Shown here: positions 39,843-52,100 of the stretch, in pieces
How positions within the stretch are numbered: the stretch's first letter is position 1
How the letters are laid out: each line of letters opens with the position of its first letter
Assembly (NCBI GenBank): GCA_029207755.1
Contig: JARCOQ010000006.1
Location: 5,186,846 to 5,250,845, forward strand
Reading direction: 5' to 3'
Source: Chamaea fasciata
Taxonomy: Eukaryota > Chordata > Aves > Passeriformes > Sylviidae
Length of the DNA stretch: 64,000 bases
The notes under the pieces: model-generated
What the model was told of the DNA's origin: nothing
Databases searched by the model: none
Seen by the model: the letters and a program-made list of their open reading frames with translations, nothing else
Program-made: the position numbers and the translations under genes

Positions 39843-39853
39843 CAGATAGATAA
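39786..39853. repeat. (ATAG)n microsatellite
   Basis: About 17 tetranucleotide units with one interruption (GACA near 39841-39844). Likely to be length-variable. Confidence 0.97.
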
Positions 39854-41625
39854 TATTTCAACAGGTAAGAAGCTAAAACTGCAGGTTGGCAAATTCATGG
39901 AGCACTGGTTTTGGTGTGAGACAAAGTTGCACCTCTCTTAAAACAATTATAAAGCAGATTCAAAGAAATGAACCCTTGCCTATGTCTGGCTCTTACTTAC
40001 ATGAATACTGTCATGACTGGGTGAGTAAGTCCAGGGTGTCTCTCCCTGGTTAATTTTGTAGCTCCAACTCTTCTCAACAATTTCATATTCAACATCACCA
40101 CCTTTGAAAGAGGGCCCTGCAACTTAGAGGAGAAAACATCTGCAGACAGTTATCTGTGCAATGCAGTATCTTGAGGGATATAAAGCATTCCAGAGAAATC
40201 AAGTACACCCTTTCCAGCTCCAGAAATCCCTGAGGAATGAGCCTTTTTATATTTGTCATATCACTCTGAAAATCACTACTCAAGCTAAACAAAATTTAGC
40301 TTAAAAATAATGAAGAAAGCACTTCATTACAACAGAAATTTAAGGTACGAGTAGCTGGCAGGACAAAAGCTCTTACAGCTGGCTGTTATTTTGTCTTAAT
40401 CTCCAGAGTGTCTGATGCCTCTTCAGTTAAGAGCCAGAGAGGGACAAATTTGCAGGTGATAGGGCTGGAGCCAAACTGACTATGCAAATCATTGCGTTCC
40501 AGATACATATCACAGAATAGGCTCCCTTCTCAAGTCACACTTCAGATAAAAGCCCAGAAGTGATCACAGCAGCTCAGACTAGATGGCCATGCAGCTCAGT
40601 GCTTTAACACTGACAGTGTCCAAAAACAGATGCCCCGAGGAAAGCACAGGAACAGTGTGTGTAATAACCCTTCCTTAGCTTCCATCAACCTGCAGTTCGG
40701 CTTTCCTGAGAAAGCCAGCACCAAATCCCACAATAACTTTACTGAAACAGAGCTAGCCTTTCAAATGACGGCCAGTCCAGCCACCTGAACTGGTGGAGTT
40801 CGTGCCATCTCTCAGAACCAGGTTAACTGTTACAGTTACTGCTTGAAGAAAACCAGCGGTGCAAACGTTTTCTGATTTACTTCCCCCAACACAACTTTTA
40901 CAGGAGTTGGTTACTTTTCTGCACGATTAGAAGGTGAAAACATCACTAGTTTTCCTTGCTCAATTAGATTTTTTTACACTATCTCATGGATTTTACCTGA
41001 TAGATAAGCATGTACCAAAGACTCACCAATAATGGTGCGTACCTTTAACAGCTGGATATAATTAATGGAGGACAAAGATTAGTGATAGTTACTAGCGATA
41101 ATTACATGTTGATTATATGACTAGACTAATACAATTCCTTTGCAGCTATTTTTAACCTTTTGCTTTAATTTTCTATTCTGTTTCAAATTTAATAATTTAC
41201 CTCAGTGTCTTAGTTACACTATTTTTTTTTCTGTACAAACTAACAGATAAATAGTTACTCTTGGATAAGTAATTCCCCTCCAGCTACACACTGAACTCAC
41301 ATACCAAGACAGAGGTCAACAGAAATTCTGGATATTTATGTGCTACACAAACTGCCTCAGCTTTGATTCTGCTGTTCTAAAACATCAGCTCACTGCATAC
41401 AAAAGGTCTGTCTTAAATCTGATTTGAATATACATTGTTTGATGGTAGCAACAAAATGAATGATGGGAAAAAAATCACAATGTACTAATACATAATTTAT
41501 ACACACAGAAACTCTGCCTCAAAGTACTTGCACACTGACAGAAGTCATAGCACCCAAGAGCTGCAGACACTCTGCATTTTGGATATCAGTAACACGAACA
41601 AAATAAAAGACTCTGTGATGCCATG

Positions 41626-41842
41626 TTTGGATTTGATATTAAGAAAAACATTTTCACTGAAAGGGTAGTTAAGCATTGGAATAGGCTGCCCAGGGAAGTG
41701 GTGGAATCGAGTGAAAGTGTTTAAAAGACGTGGAGATGTGGCATTTGGTGACATGGTTTAGCGGTGGCCTAGACAGTGCTGAGTTGACGTTTGGACCCGA
41801 TCTTCGAGATCTTTTCCAGACTGAAGAATTCTGTGATTCTTT
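41626..41842 (+). mobile_element. CR1 LINE 3' fragment
   Basis: It contains the CR1 phrases GAAAGGGTAGTTAAGCATTG and GCTGCCCAGGGAAGTGGTGG and ends in AATTCTGTGATTCTT on the + strand. It lies about 300 bp left of the CpG island. Confidence 0.9.
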
Positions 41843-42699
41843 ATTGAGGAAATACAAAGCACCTCTGCAACAACTGCTCTGCTCTCCCAGACAAATCAGG
41901 TTGTAAACAACAGCATAACGCTGTAGAGAAACCGTTTTCATTCAAAAACTTAGGAGAAAGAGATCAGCAGAATTTACTCTGCACTCCTGTAACTCCTGTA
42001 TTTCAATTTCAACCAGAAATCAAACTTCAACACGCTAAAATGAACCGTTTATGCTGCACTTGAAAGCCCCTGAATCTTACAGGATTTAGGCAACTGATTA
42101 AGTTTTCATACTTTAATGAGCCGAATCGCTAGGGAACACGAATGTATGCGCTGCGGGTTTCTGTGTGCCTACCCCCTGTGCTACGGCCACCGAGGTAATC
42201 CCCTACACGGCTGAAGCGCCCAGCACGCCAAACTCCGGGGGAAATCGTGGAGGAGATCATCGGCCCGTCAGAGGCAGCACCTCGGCCGGCGCTCTCCGCC
42301 TCGCCCGAGCTGCTCTGGGCGGGCAGGGCTGGCAGCTCTCGAGGGAGCCGCGGCCCTGGCTTAAAGCATTTTAAGGAGGCATTAGCGCCAGGGAGCGGCG
42401 CTGGGTGGGAGCACGAGGCGGCGGCGGACAGGGCGGGAGAGGCGCGGAGGGCCCGCCCTGGGGGCTGGGGGACTGTGAGGGACGGAGACGTGGTGCTCCG
42501 GGAAGCGCTGCGCCGGGAGACGCGGGGGCCAACCCACCTCGGGCAGGAAGCCCTGCCTCCCAGCCCCGCCGAGCCCCCCTGCCTCGGCTCGGCGCCTCGC
42601 TCGCTGTTCTCCTCCCATTTCTGCCCAGGAGGAGTCAGGGCGGACTGTGAGGGACAATGACTTGGGGCTGACAGAGGAGCTTCTCTACAGTGAGGCGGC

Positions 42700-42980
42700 G
42701 CCATCTTGCAATACGGATGAAAAGCTGTGGCGGGCGCCATTTTGCATTTGGCCGAGAGATGGAAAGCGCCTTAATGCATTTCGCCTCCTGGGCGCCGCCA
42801 TTTTAGGTTACGGCAGAGCCTCGGCCTTCGCAAGCGCAACCTGATTGGGCGCCGCCATTTTGGCTTACGAACAAGACGGCGACCCGCAGGGGTCCTCACC
42901 CCCTCCCTTCCTCCCTTTAGGTGCCTTCATAAAATGCCCGTCGAGAATCCCCTCTTTTTTCGCCCCGCTCCCAAGATGGC
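42700..42980. promoter_or_regulatory. Cluster of YY1-type motifs
   Basis: Five copies of the YY1 core (GCCATNTT or its complement AANATGGC) lie at 42700-42708, 42737-42745, 42797-42805, 42854-42862 and, in the opposite orientation, 42972-42980. The last one covers the NELFA start codon (CAAGATGGC). The third and fourth lie in longer near-identical blocks that start at 42790 and 42847. YY1 motifs just downstream of start sites are a known feature of housekeeping promoters; binding here is inferred. Confidence 0.7.
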
Positions 42981-43185
42981 GTCGATGCGGGAGAGCGACA
43001 CCGGCCTGTGGCTGCACAACAAACTGGGCTCCACGGACGAGCTGTGGGCGCCGCCGAGCATCGCCTCGCTGCTCACGGCCTCGGTCATCGACAACATCCG
43101 CCTCTGTTTCCACGGCCTCTCCTCGGCCGTCAAGCTTAAGCTACTCCTGGGGATGCTGCACCTGCCCCGCCGGGCGGTGGATGAG
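42976..43185 (+). CDS. NELFA: NELFA exon 1 (coding part)
   Basis: Residues 1-70, ending RRAVDE. Donor GTGAGA, phase 0. The start codon lies inside a YY1-type motif. The exon is within the CpG island. Confidence 0.97.
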
Positions 43186-46100
43186 GTGAGAGCCGGGTGG
43201 GAGTTGCAGCGAAACGGGGCGCGCGTGTGTGTGTGTGAGGGGGAGAGGTCGGAGACGGCGTGAGGGGAAAAGGGGGGGGCAGTGCCAGCACCACCTCCCC
43301 CGCCCGCCCTTTTTTTTTTTCCACACGGAGGCTGCGGGGAGGGGGGACCCCGGGCTGCCCGCGGGGCGAAGCCGAGCGGCCGCAGCCCCTCAGGGCAGCG
43401 GCGTGTGGTGGGGCTGGTCCCCACGGCCGTCCCCGCCTCTCCCTCGCAGCCTCCCTCGAACGGGCAGGAATAAGTGAAGAAGGTCTTCCCGACTCGATCC
43501 TCGGTGTGAGAAAAAGCGCCGAGATTCCCTGTGCTTAGGGAGTGAGTGGAGTGGGAGCTTTGCTGCTGCTCCTCCTCTTCCTGCTCTTCGGGGATTCCCT
43601 GGTTGGCACTAGCCTTTTGAAAGCAGTTTGGACATGAAACCCGTTGTGTGGCCCGCAGGGACTCTTTGTAGGGCTGTGTTTTGGGTGCCTTTTTGGGAAG
43701 AGGGCTTTTCTGAGGCAGTGGTTTGTGCGACGGCTAGGATAGAGGCAGGATCGTTTAGGAGCAGTCGTGTGTGTGTTCAGCTTCCTCCACTCCTTCCTTA
43801 GTGCTGGCAGCTGTGTAGGTGTCACAAGGCGAGCATCTCGGCTTTAGGAAGGACAGCAGCAAGTGCTGAAACTTTGGGAGTGGAAGATCTGGGGTCTGCA
43901 CTGGGCAGTGCTTTTCCCCACCCTCCTGCAGTCAGGTCTTGATTGGGGAAAATTGCCATGGGTTTTGTTTGCTTCTCTTTACCTTTCTGGGAACAGCTGG
44001 TGCTTTCCTCTGCCGTCCTACCCCAGCTAATAAACTGGCTGGCTGGAATCTGAGCTCTCTGCAGGCTTTTCCACTTGGCCCTGGACCACACCTCATCTGC
44101 ACTTGGCTTATTCTTTCCAGTAGGCAGCTATTGATATTTGGGGCAATAGCTGGAGAATGTCTGGAAATCTTAAGTTTCTTCAGCCAGATTGGTGGAATTC
44201 CTCTCCTCCTTCCATCATGTAAAGTAGTATTTCCTGGTAACAATCATGGAAGTGGTGTGTGGTTAGTTTTCACTTTCCTTGTGTAGGAAAGAGTATCCTC
44301 AGCTGTGCTTTCACCGGTCTCTTTCTTGGCTAAGACACAGCTGCTTCTTAAACTTAAAATATATATACATATATACCAGGCAGGGTGTGGTATATAACTT
44401 GAATTGTCTGCTCAGCTTTTGTGCACTTCTAGACTGAAGATGGGCAAGCATCACCTTTAAGCAATAATTTAGTGTATGTCAGTGTTTGTCTTGCCATGTG
44501 CATCTGTATGATTCTTCACTGTTAGCCTGGTGTCACTTAAAAAAAATAAAAATCTTGTTCAGCATGTTTATGCTACTTTTTAAAAATGATGTTCATGTTT
44601 AGTGCCTGTCCAGTGAACAAGCTGTCATCCTTGTGTGTGATAAATGGGGTGGTGTTCTGGACAAACGAAATAATCAAGGCCAGAAAGGGGGATGGGAGCT
44701 CATGTGAACTTGTGAGTTTGCAAAATTCTTGTGAACTTAGTGTGAAAATCCAAGTAGCCTGGAAGAAATTATTATTGTAGTGTTTAGACAAATCAGTGGT
44801 GTTTTTAGATTGAAAAGATCTTCAAAAAGCTTAGGGACCTTCATGAATAGCACTCATGGCAACTCTTTGAGGGAGCAGCATTCAAGCAAACTGAAATAAT
44901 TTGTTGAATGCTTCAAGAGTGTTCACTGGGTGAACGTATTAAACCATACCTGAGGAGGATGGCAGCCAGCAGCCTTCCTGGATCTCTGCTTATGTTAGCT
45001 GTGGAGATGAAGTGTAGGTAGAGAAAAGCAAGTCAGACAGTCACTGTGCCTTTCTCTGTCTACTTAAAATGATCAGTTGTGTTCCAAGTGTAAAGCTCTT
45101 GTTACTGCTGTAACAAAATATTGTGGGATTTTTCAGTTTGGTAGAGTTCATGGATTCAATCAAAGTTTAATCTTTCATTGTAAACTGATGTTGCTTGATC
45201 TACCCTTAACATCTTTAATTACTTCAAGAACATGTGACTTTTTTTTTTTTTCCTCAAACTGGGAGAAGGGCCTTAAAAGTTAAAAATAGAAAAATTCCTG
45301 AGGCCAAAACCCTTAACATTGCTGGTAGGCCTGCTATTATTACAGGCTTCCTTCTATACATGGTAAAAATAGCTGATGTAACCAAACTGCTGACAGAAAA
45401 GACTGTTGTCTTATCAGATGCTCATCATTTGTGGTTAGTTTGCTAAGATACTTTTCTTTGTGCAGATTTGTCACCTAACTTACTATCAAGAATTTCGATG
45501 TTTTAATTGGCATGGAGTACCCTGCACACAGTATGTAGAAAACAGATAAATGTGTCTGTGTCCAGAATGGCTGTGCTTTGCACATCTCTGCAGCAGCCTT
45601 TGCTTGTGTGTTGGGGAGTGCTGGAAGCAGTGCCTTCCTACCCAGACAGGGTAGCTGTAGCTAATTTATCACTTGGAAATCACCCCCATGTCTGAAAATG
45701 AATAAACTTAATTATGAGAGTACTTAATTACTCTCTTTGTAAAGTCATACATCCTTGCCATGCCATGTGCCAGTCTGTATCGATCATGCGCCAGAAGCAC
45801 CGAGCTGGCATTTGGAAGCTTAATTGTATTGGAAAATGAATTGCATCAGCTTTGTAAAGCTTTGGGAATCTCAACAGCAGCTACAGGATATGTTACATGT
45901 TAAAAGATATTCCCCTCTCCAGATAACAGATTCAGCTGAGTTATTTTTTCTTCAAAATATTTTTTTCCTGTTTTTCTGAATAGTAGCATTTTCACAAAAG
46001 CTTAGAATAACACAGAAGCCATTTGGGAGCAGACATTTGAGTAAAAGGCAATGTGGGAATCAAGGAAACTGGTGGTATTTGGTTTAGAAGGGATTTAATT

Positions 46101-49100
46101 GCTCCTGGTCCTTTCTAAATCTCTGTGAAAGCTTCAGTCTAGACAAGTGAATCTTCAGTGAGCTCTCTTGAAAGCTCAGTCCTTCACTTAAATGGTTTTA
46201 TCCTCATATGTAATATTTTTCAATTTTCACAATGTTTTCATTCAACACTCCAAATACTATATAGATGTAAGTGACTTAATCCTCATAATACTCATGAGAC
46301 AGGTAATAAACCTAAGTTTTTGTCATGCTGTGAACCTCATTACTGCATGTTTGTTCCTGCTGACTAATAAGAATAATTGGCTGTTGTTTTCATTTTAAGT
46401 TTTGTTTTGTAGGCAGTTATCAAAAATTCCTTTCCCACTGTAATTTCTGGGCAGAACTTGCAAACTCTTGAATCTTATGGCTTTTCATCTGCTATTTTTT
46501 TCCTAGATAATTGCACTTGTTTGAAATGATGCCTAAAGCTCAATGCAGTGCTGACCAGAGTTTCAGTTGTGAATTAGGCAGAACTGTTACTTCTGTTTAT
46601 TTTGCATATTATATTCTTGTTAACCTGATTCACAATGGCAACTGCAAGCTTTCTTTTTATGCCAGTGTTGAATTTATTTGTTCAGGGTTAGACTGTGATG
46701 TTACAACCAAGTCTGGAACAAGGACTGTACTTGTGTGCTCTCTGAATTATCTTGAGAGGAAGATCCCCATCTCAGCAGGGACCTGCCTGTTCATTACAGT
46801 CGAAATCAAAACTGTTTCTTTGTACTGGCTTATGTGCACCAGGAGCCATCTATGCAGGGAAGTGGGAATTGTGGAGAATGGGTGCAAAGGAGTCAGAGGA
46901 GACATGACACTTGAATTTCCCTCTGTATTGAGAACACACAGGCTGCTGTGCACCTCTCTGGCCTGCACTGAGAGTTCATAATTATTATGTGATGTAAAAT
47001 GGTAGATTTTAATCCAGTATTTCTCTTGGCCACTTCAGGTCTTTTTCATGATTAAAATGCAAATCACATACAGTAGTGGTATTGACCCATCCTGGGTTTC
47101 TGTTGTGTAAATATAAATACTGTGTTTTCAATCCAATGCTTTTAGTTAAATGAAAATGCTCTAAAAATGATAATGCAGCTACCTATTAAAATACTATCTT
47201 TTCTATAGCCTCAGAAGGATTAAAGCTTCTTTTGGTTTATTAGCCAACTGTTGATGCAGTTGTCCAAAAGTATTGTCATACACATTAGTTTAGGCAGAAT
47301 ATAAAGTAAATAAATGTGAATTCTTTGCAATTAGTCATCTTGGAGGTGTCATGTTACATGTTACTAGTAACATTTCCTTTTTTATACCTTCCCACAGTCC
47401 TGTTTGTCCTTCCTGCACAGCCATTATTAATCTGCCTTTGTCTCTGTTCCCAGACACTTCCCATCCTGCCTGATCACTACTCACTAGATGCTTCTAGTCG
47501 TGGCCTATGCTTTTTCTTGTGTGCTAGCAGGCTGAGAAAAATACTTAAGATCCTTAAGTTTTAAATGAGAGAGACACTGGAACATGTTACATCAGATCTT
47601 GACATTCATGCTGAACAAGGTGCTAGTTGGAGCTGATGGGAGTCTTACGGACCCAGTGTTGTAATCACACAAAATTAAGAATTTGTGATTACTGTGCCCT
47701 GTAGAGTAACAGGCAAACTGCATGTAGGATTCCCTGCTGAGTTGCACTTCATGCATTCTCAAACCATAAATGAAATGTTTCTTTTCAGCTGCCAGCGAAG
47801 TGGGAACATGTATTTAAATTGCCATTTAAAGACAAACCTGAGTCAAAACTTGAATCCAGGCTTGTTAAATGCAAAGCAGTATTCAGGCAAAGTCTCTGCT
47901 TAGCTCCCGGTACTTGTTAGTGTGCTTTGCTTCCCTGTGTGTGATAGTGACTGTTCTCCCACCACGTTCTTTCTGTCATGAGGCCTTGTGATAATGTTAT
48001 TTGCCCAGTGCTAGGCAAACAAATTGTTCCTGGGCTCCTTTCTTGAAGGAACCAAAAGCTTGTAAAGCCATGGGTTTTGGCATGAATAGGCTGCCTGAAC
48101 TTTAGCCCTGAGAGCAGAGAGGATGCAACGTGCCCAGACCAGAGCTCTACAGGAACTTTCATAGTGTAGGCATGTAGCTCTGTGAATTTGTGGTACAAAT
48201 TGGAGTTTTGTGAAGTAGATATGAAAGGTAAATTGTGAAGATGCAAGAGACATTTTTCCTCTAGCTATTGCCTGACTTTGCTTTGATGAAGGAGATGACA
48301 TTCTGTACAATTACCTGTGTTGCTGGTGTCCACAGAAAAGCTTGTAAAAGCTCTGATTTCATCAGCTCTTCTTGGATGCTTTAGGTTTCCAGATGTTTTG
48401 TGTAAATCAGTACTTTGATTCCTTTAGGATAGGTAAGAGAACAAAAGGCTTTGCTTTGATAGTGTTCACAGTCATCCTCATCCACTGTAAAAGTGACTTC
48501 TGTTAAGGAGTTTAGGGTTAGAACAGAGAGATGGACAAGTGTGTGGAGGTTCTGGTGGGGTTATGTTTACTGAGGAAGAAATGAGCAATGGGGAACAACA
48601 AAGACTAGAACCTCAGAAACTGATTCTTCCCACTGGATAAGTGTTGGTTAAATTTGACAGCACATTAAACAACGTGTGTGTGGTCCTGGCTGTGTGCTCA
48701 GCTTAATCCAAAGCAAATCAATGGCGCTGCTGAAGATGGGAACTGGCCCATGTAGTGTCTTCTTCCTGCTCCCCTCTTTGTGGTTCTGGTGTTTGTGTGA
48801 CTGCAGTCAGTCCCTCCAAGCAGCTGGTTGAGCTCAAAGCTGCAGAGATGCTCATTTTGGGTCAGAGGGACTGATGCAGTTTGTTTCACAAGCACATGAT
48901 ATGTGAGCCCTCAAACACGCAGGGGGTAAAGGACAAACTGCCTCTGCAGTGGACTTGTAAACCTAAAGTGAGAGGGCAATAACATTGTGTGGATGAAAGG
49001 ACTTGAGAAATGTCAATGTTTGTTTGCCTCTGAGCTTTAAAAGTGGATGGGAGAGGAATGGGAAGCAGAAATTTAACTTTTATTTCTTGTATGTAGAGTT

Positions 49101-52100
49101 TTATGCTTAGAGTAAGCTTATCTTATTAAACATTTTCATGTAAGAGTGGTTTAAATACAGGGAAAGAAGTACAGCATAAAGGTGAAGATGAGTCTCTTGC
49201 TTGTCTTCCTGTGTTCAGAAACATGATGACTCTAAGCTAAAAGTGCCACAATGGGTGGTGAAAAATCAAAACTCATGTATTTCCTTATACTTGCGTGTAC
49301 ATTCTTCAGTGTTAATACAATGCAGATTGAGTATGGTAAACTACTTTATGTAATTTCACTGTTGTGCTTTGTGGCTTGTTAGACACACAGAATATCTCAA
49401 ACCATCTTAGTTCTCTGAAGCTAATGCTGTCATGCTTACTTGAAAATTTACATAGAAAAAAAAATAGTGTTCAGTCTTTGGGGGCTCATATTTACTTGAG
49501 AATGAAGTAAACCCGTGACTGTAGTCACCTAGATTTTCATGTCATAGTGCCAACGTATATGTTGGTCAGTAATAAAAAAATACTGTTACAATGAAACTTA
49601 AAATTTATTTCATGTGTTATTTTTCATTTTTCAAAACAGAAAAATAACTTTTTTTCTGACTGTAGAAACTTTGGGTAGATGGAAAATCTTGCTACTTGTG
49701 GCATGTTGGAGGGCTGTGTTTATTGCCATAATAGATAATTTTTGTCAAACAGTAGAGTATTGATTAGGTTATTTTGACCTAAGTTGAGGTCATATTTTGA
49801 AGGGAGTTATGATGCAGATATAATCTGTCTGCATAATTATGCTCTAGGCTGGCAAGGGGCACATCTTCATTCAGGTGCCTGTTCTAAATAACTTGTATTC
49901 TATTTGTGTATTCCTATCACTGAATAGAAGGTGTGGGTCCACACAGAGTGTCAGTGTAAAACAGAAGGAGTCAGTAATGTAAAAATTTGGCTGCTGCTTT
50001 TAGTAAAAATGCCCAGTGCTAAACAAAGCTTTGAGCTGTCAAAAGCTCAAAACAAACTTGGATTATATTGGCTGAAAGTATAAAAAGCTTTTCTTGGTTT
50101 ATTCTTTGCTTGGTTCTAGAGTTAATGTATAACTGTGTGGAGTTTCCCCTCTTCCCTCCCCCAGTAGTAAAACATTTGCATGTTTATGTCTTTTTAAAAT
50201 GAATCCAACTATAACCTGTTTAAAACTGTTTCCAATTGGTTGATTTTCTTTTTCTTTTTTTGTTAGATGAAAGGGGCACTGACTGAAATTATCCAGCTCG
50301 CTACCTTGGATTCAGACCCCTGGGTCTTAATGGTAGCTGATATTTTAAAATCCTTTCCAGATACTGGCTCCCTTAACCTTGATCTTGAAGAACAGAATCC
50401 CAATGTTCAAGATATTTTAGGAGAGCTTAGAGAGAAAGGTAAGCCTTTTCTGTTGGTGAAAATTGCAGGAATATGGTGCCTTTTTTTAGGAATAACCTGT
50501 CATTTCACAGGCAGCCTTGCTGTCTTAACAGTAGAGGTACAAGAACAAGCACTGTCTTGTCTCTGAACTACCACAGTTCATGACCTGGAATGTTACTGGA
50601 CTGGGAACTGTGGTATTTGAGGAATTGCAGCTTCTTAAATTGTCTTTTGACATATCATCAGAGTTTAATGTCAATTATTGCCCGGGGTGTCAAGGGCAGC
50701 ACAAAAGTTTCTGTGGATTCATTGGTATCACAGGCTGTGCTGCAGCTTAGTCGCTAGAGGCTTTTTCTGTGTTGCTCTGTCTTCCATTTGTGGTACCCAA
50801 GAGGACAGCAAGTCTCTGTCCTGTGTGGAGGCACCAGCACTGTCCTGGGCAGTGGAAGTGTCTGGGCAGCAGGTGGTGGGGGCTGGAGGGAGGCTGAGCT
50901 CAGGGAGAGCTGTGTTGCTGATGGCCAAGTAGCTACTGATTGCCCAGCAGCTGAAAATAAGGGGTCAGGCACTTGCACAGGTGCTGCTTCAAGCAGTAAA
51001 TGGTGATGCAAAACTACTGCTATTTATTTTAGTACATTGTCTAGAAAAAGCCCTCGGGCATCCATGGATAGACATGATCTCTGGCTGGAGATTGCAGCAG
51101 AACAATAATTAAATGACTTGGAGGTGGAAACACTTCATTTTCTTTCTATAAATAAATGATCATTTGTCTGTCCACACTTATGATTTGGGTTTTCATTCAG
51201 TAGTTTGGTTTTCATGTGTAATTTTTAAGGAATCTGAGAATTCAATAATTTTTATCCTTTTTTTGATGATAGTAGCATATTTATAATACCTATGATTTGA
51301 CTAGGTATAATTAAAATGGAAGCTTTTATGAAGCTAATGGGAAAAACAAACATACTAATAACTGGTTATATATTGTGTAATAATTGAAACTAAATTACTC
51401 TTGGTATTTATACAAGTAATCTAAAATTTAAAACCACCTGTGCAGTCCGGTTGTGAAATGTTTTGTCATTAGCTGTCAAAGAGGTGCTAATACCCCTGTG
51501 TACTGTGTTAACTCTTTATGCAGTAAGTGAATGTGAAACTTCAGCTATGTTGCCGTTGGAATGCCAATACTTAAACAAAAATGCCTTGACAACACTAGCT
51601 GGGCCACTTACTCCCCCAGTGAAACATTTCCAGCTGAAAAGGAAACCTAAAAGTGCCACTCTCAGAGCTGAACTCTTGCAGAAGTGTAAGTAGTATTAAA
51701 ATTGTGTACAAATTAAATGGTGAAAGGAAGATTTATATTCAGTCTTATTCTCCAGAATGGTGATACACATAATTTTCTGTTACAAGAGCTTTCCTGGATG
51801 AGGATGGACTGATATGTGGAAGTGCAGATGCAAGTCATTCCAGCCAGGATTGCATTAAAATGCTAATCTTGATTTAAATGCTGTTCAGATTTCAAGGCAT
51901 ACAAAGAGCTGTCGCTGTTTAAAGCACAGAGTGGTCCTCTCCTGGCTATATGCAACAGTCAGTTGGGAAGACTTCTGAGGGACAGCTTTGGTTAAAGCTC
52001 CTGAAACAGAAATAAAATGAGAACAGTTTTATTTTGCCATGTGCTTTTGGAGCAGGGAGCAAGAGCTGCTAATTAATGCTTTCTTTCACTCAGTGAAAGT

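Larger units (their letters stand above)
16392..42129. other. Gene-poor interval between NICOL1 and NELFA
   Basis: About 26 kb with no recognisable protein-coding exon. It contains CR1 fragments, long homopolymer runs and a GATA microsatellite, listed separately. Any NICOL1 5' untranslated exon would have to lie here or in the CpG island at the right edge. A few exon-like pieces with good donor sites exist (for example at 38320), but nothing shows that they are used. Confidence 0.7.
42130..43480. promoter_or_regulatory. NELFA: CpG island at the NELFA promoter
   Basis: Base composition changes sharply near 42.12 kb to very GC-rich, CpG-dense sequence, and returns to normal after about 43.5 kb. 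The island covers the 5' flank, exon 1 and the start of intron 1 of NELFA. Long open frames in it on both strands are a side effect of composition. An inverted CCAAT box (ATTGG) lies at 42844-42848. A TATA box is not evident, as expected for this promoter class. Confidence 0.9.

Noticed and set aside
39650..39898. 82-codon - strand frame with repeated SIYL units
   Set aside because: It is the translation of the ATAG microsatellite.
42129..42740. 203-codon open frame on the - strand in the CpG island
   Set aside because: Its composition (Pro, Ala, Arg, Ser) is what GC-rich island sequence gives in any frame, other frames there are also open, and it has no recognisable domain.
42934..43263. 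Reading the upstream ATG as the main NELFA start
   Set aside because: The family start MASMRESDTG is at 42976; the longer form is kept only as a finding.
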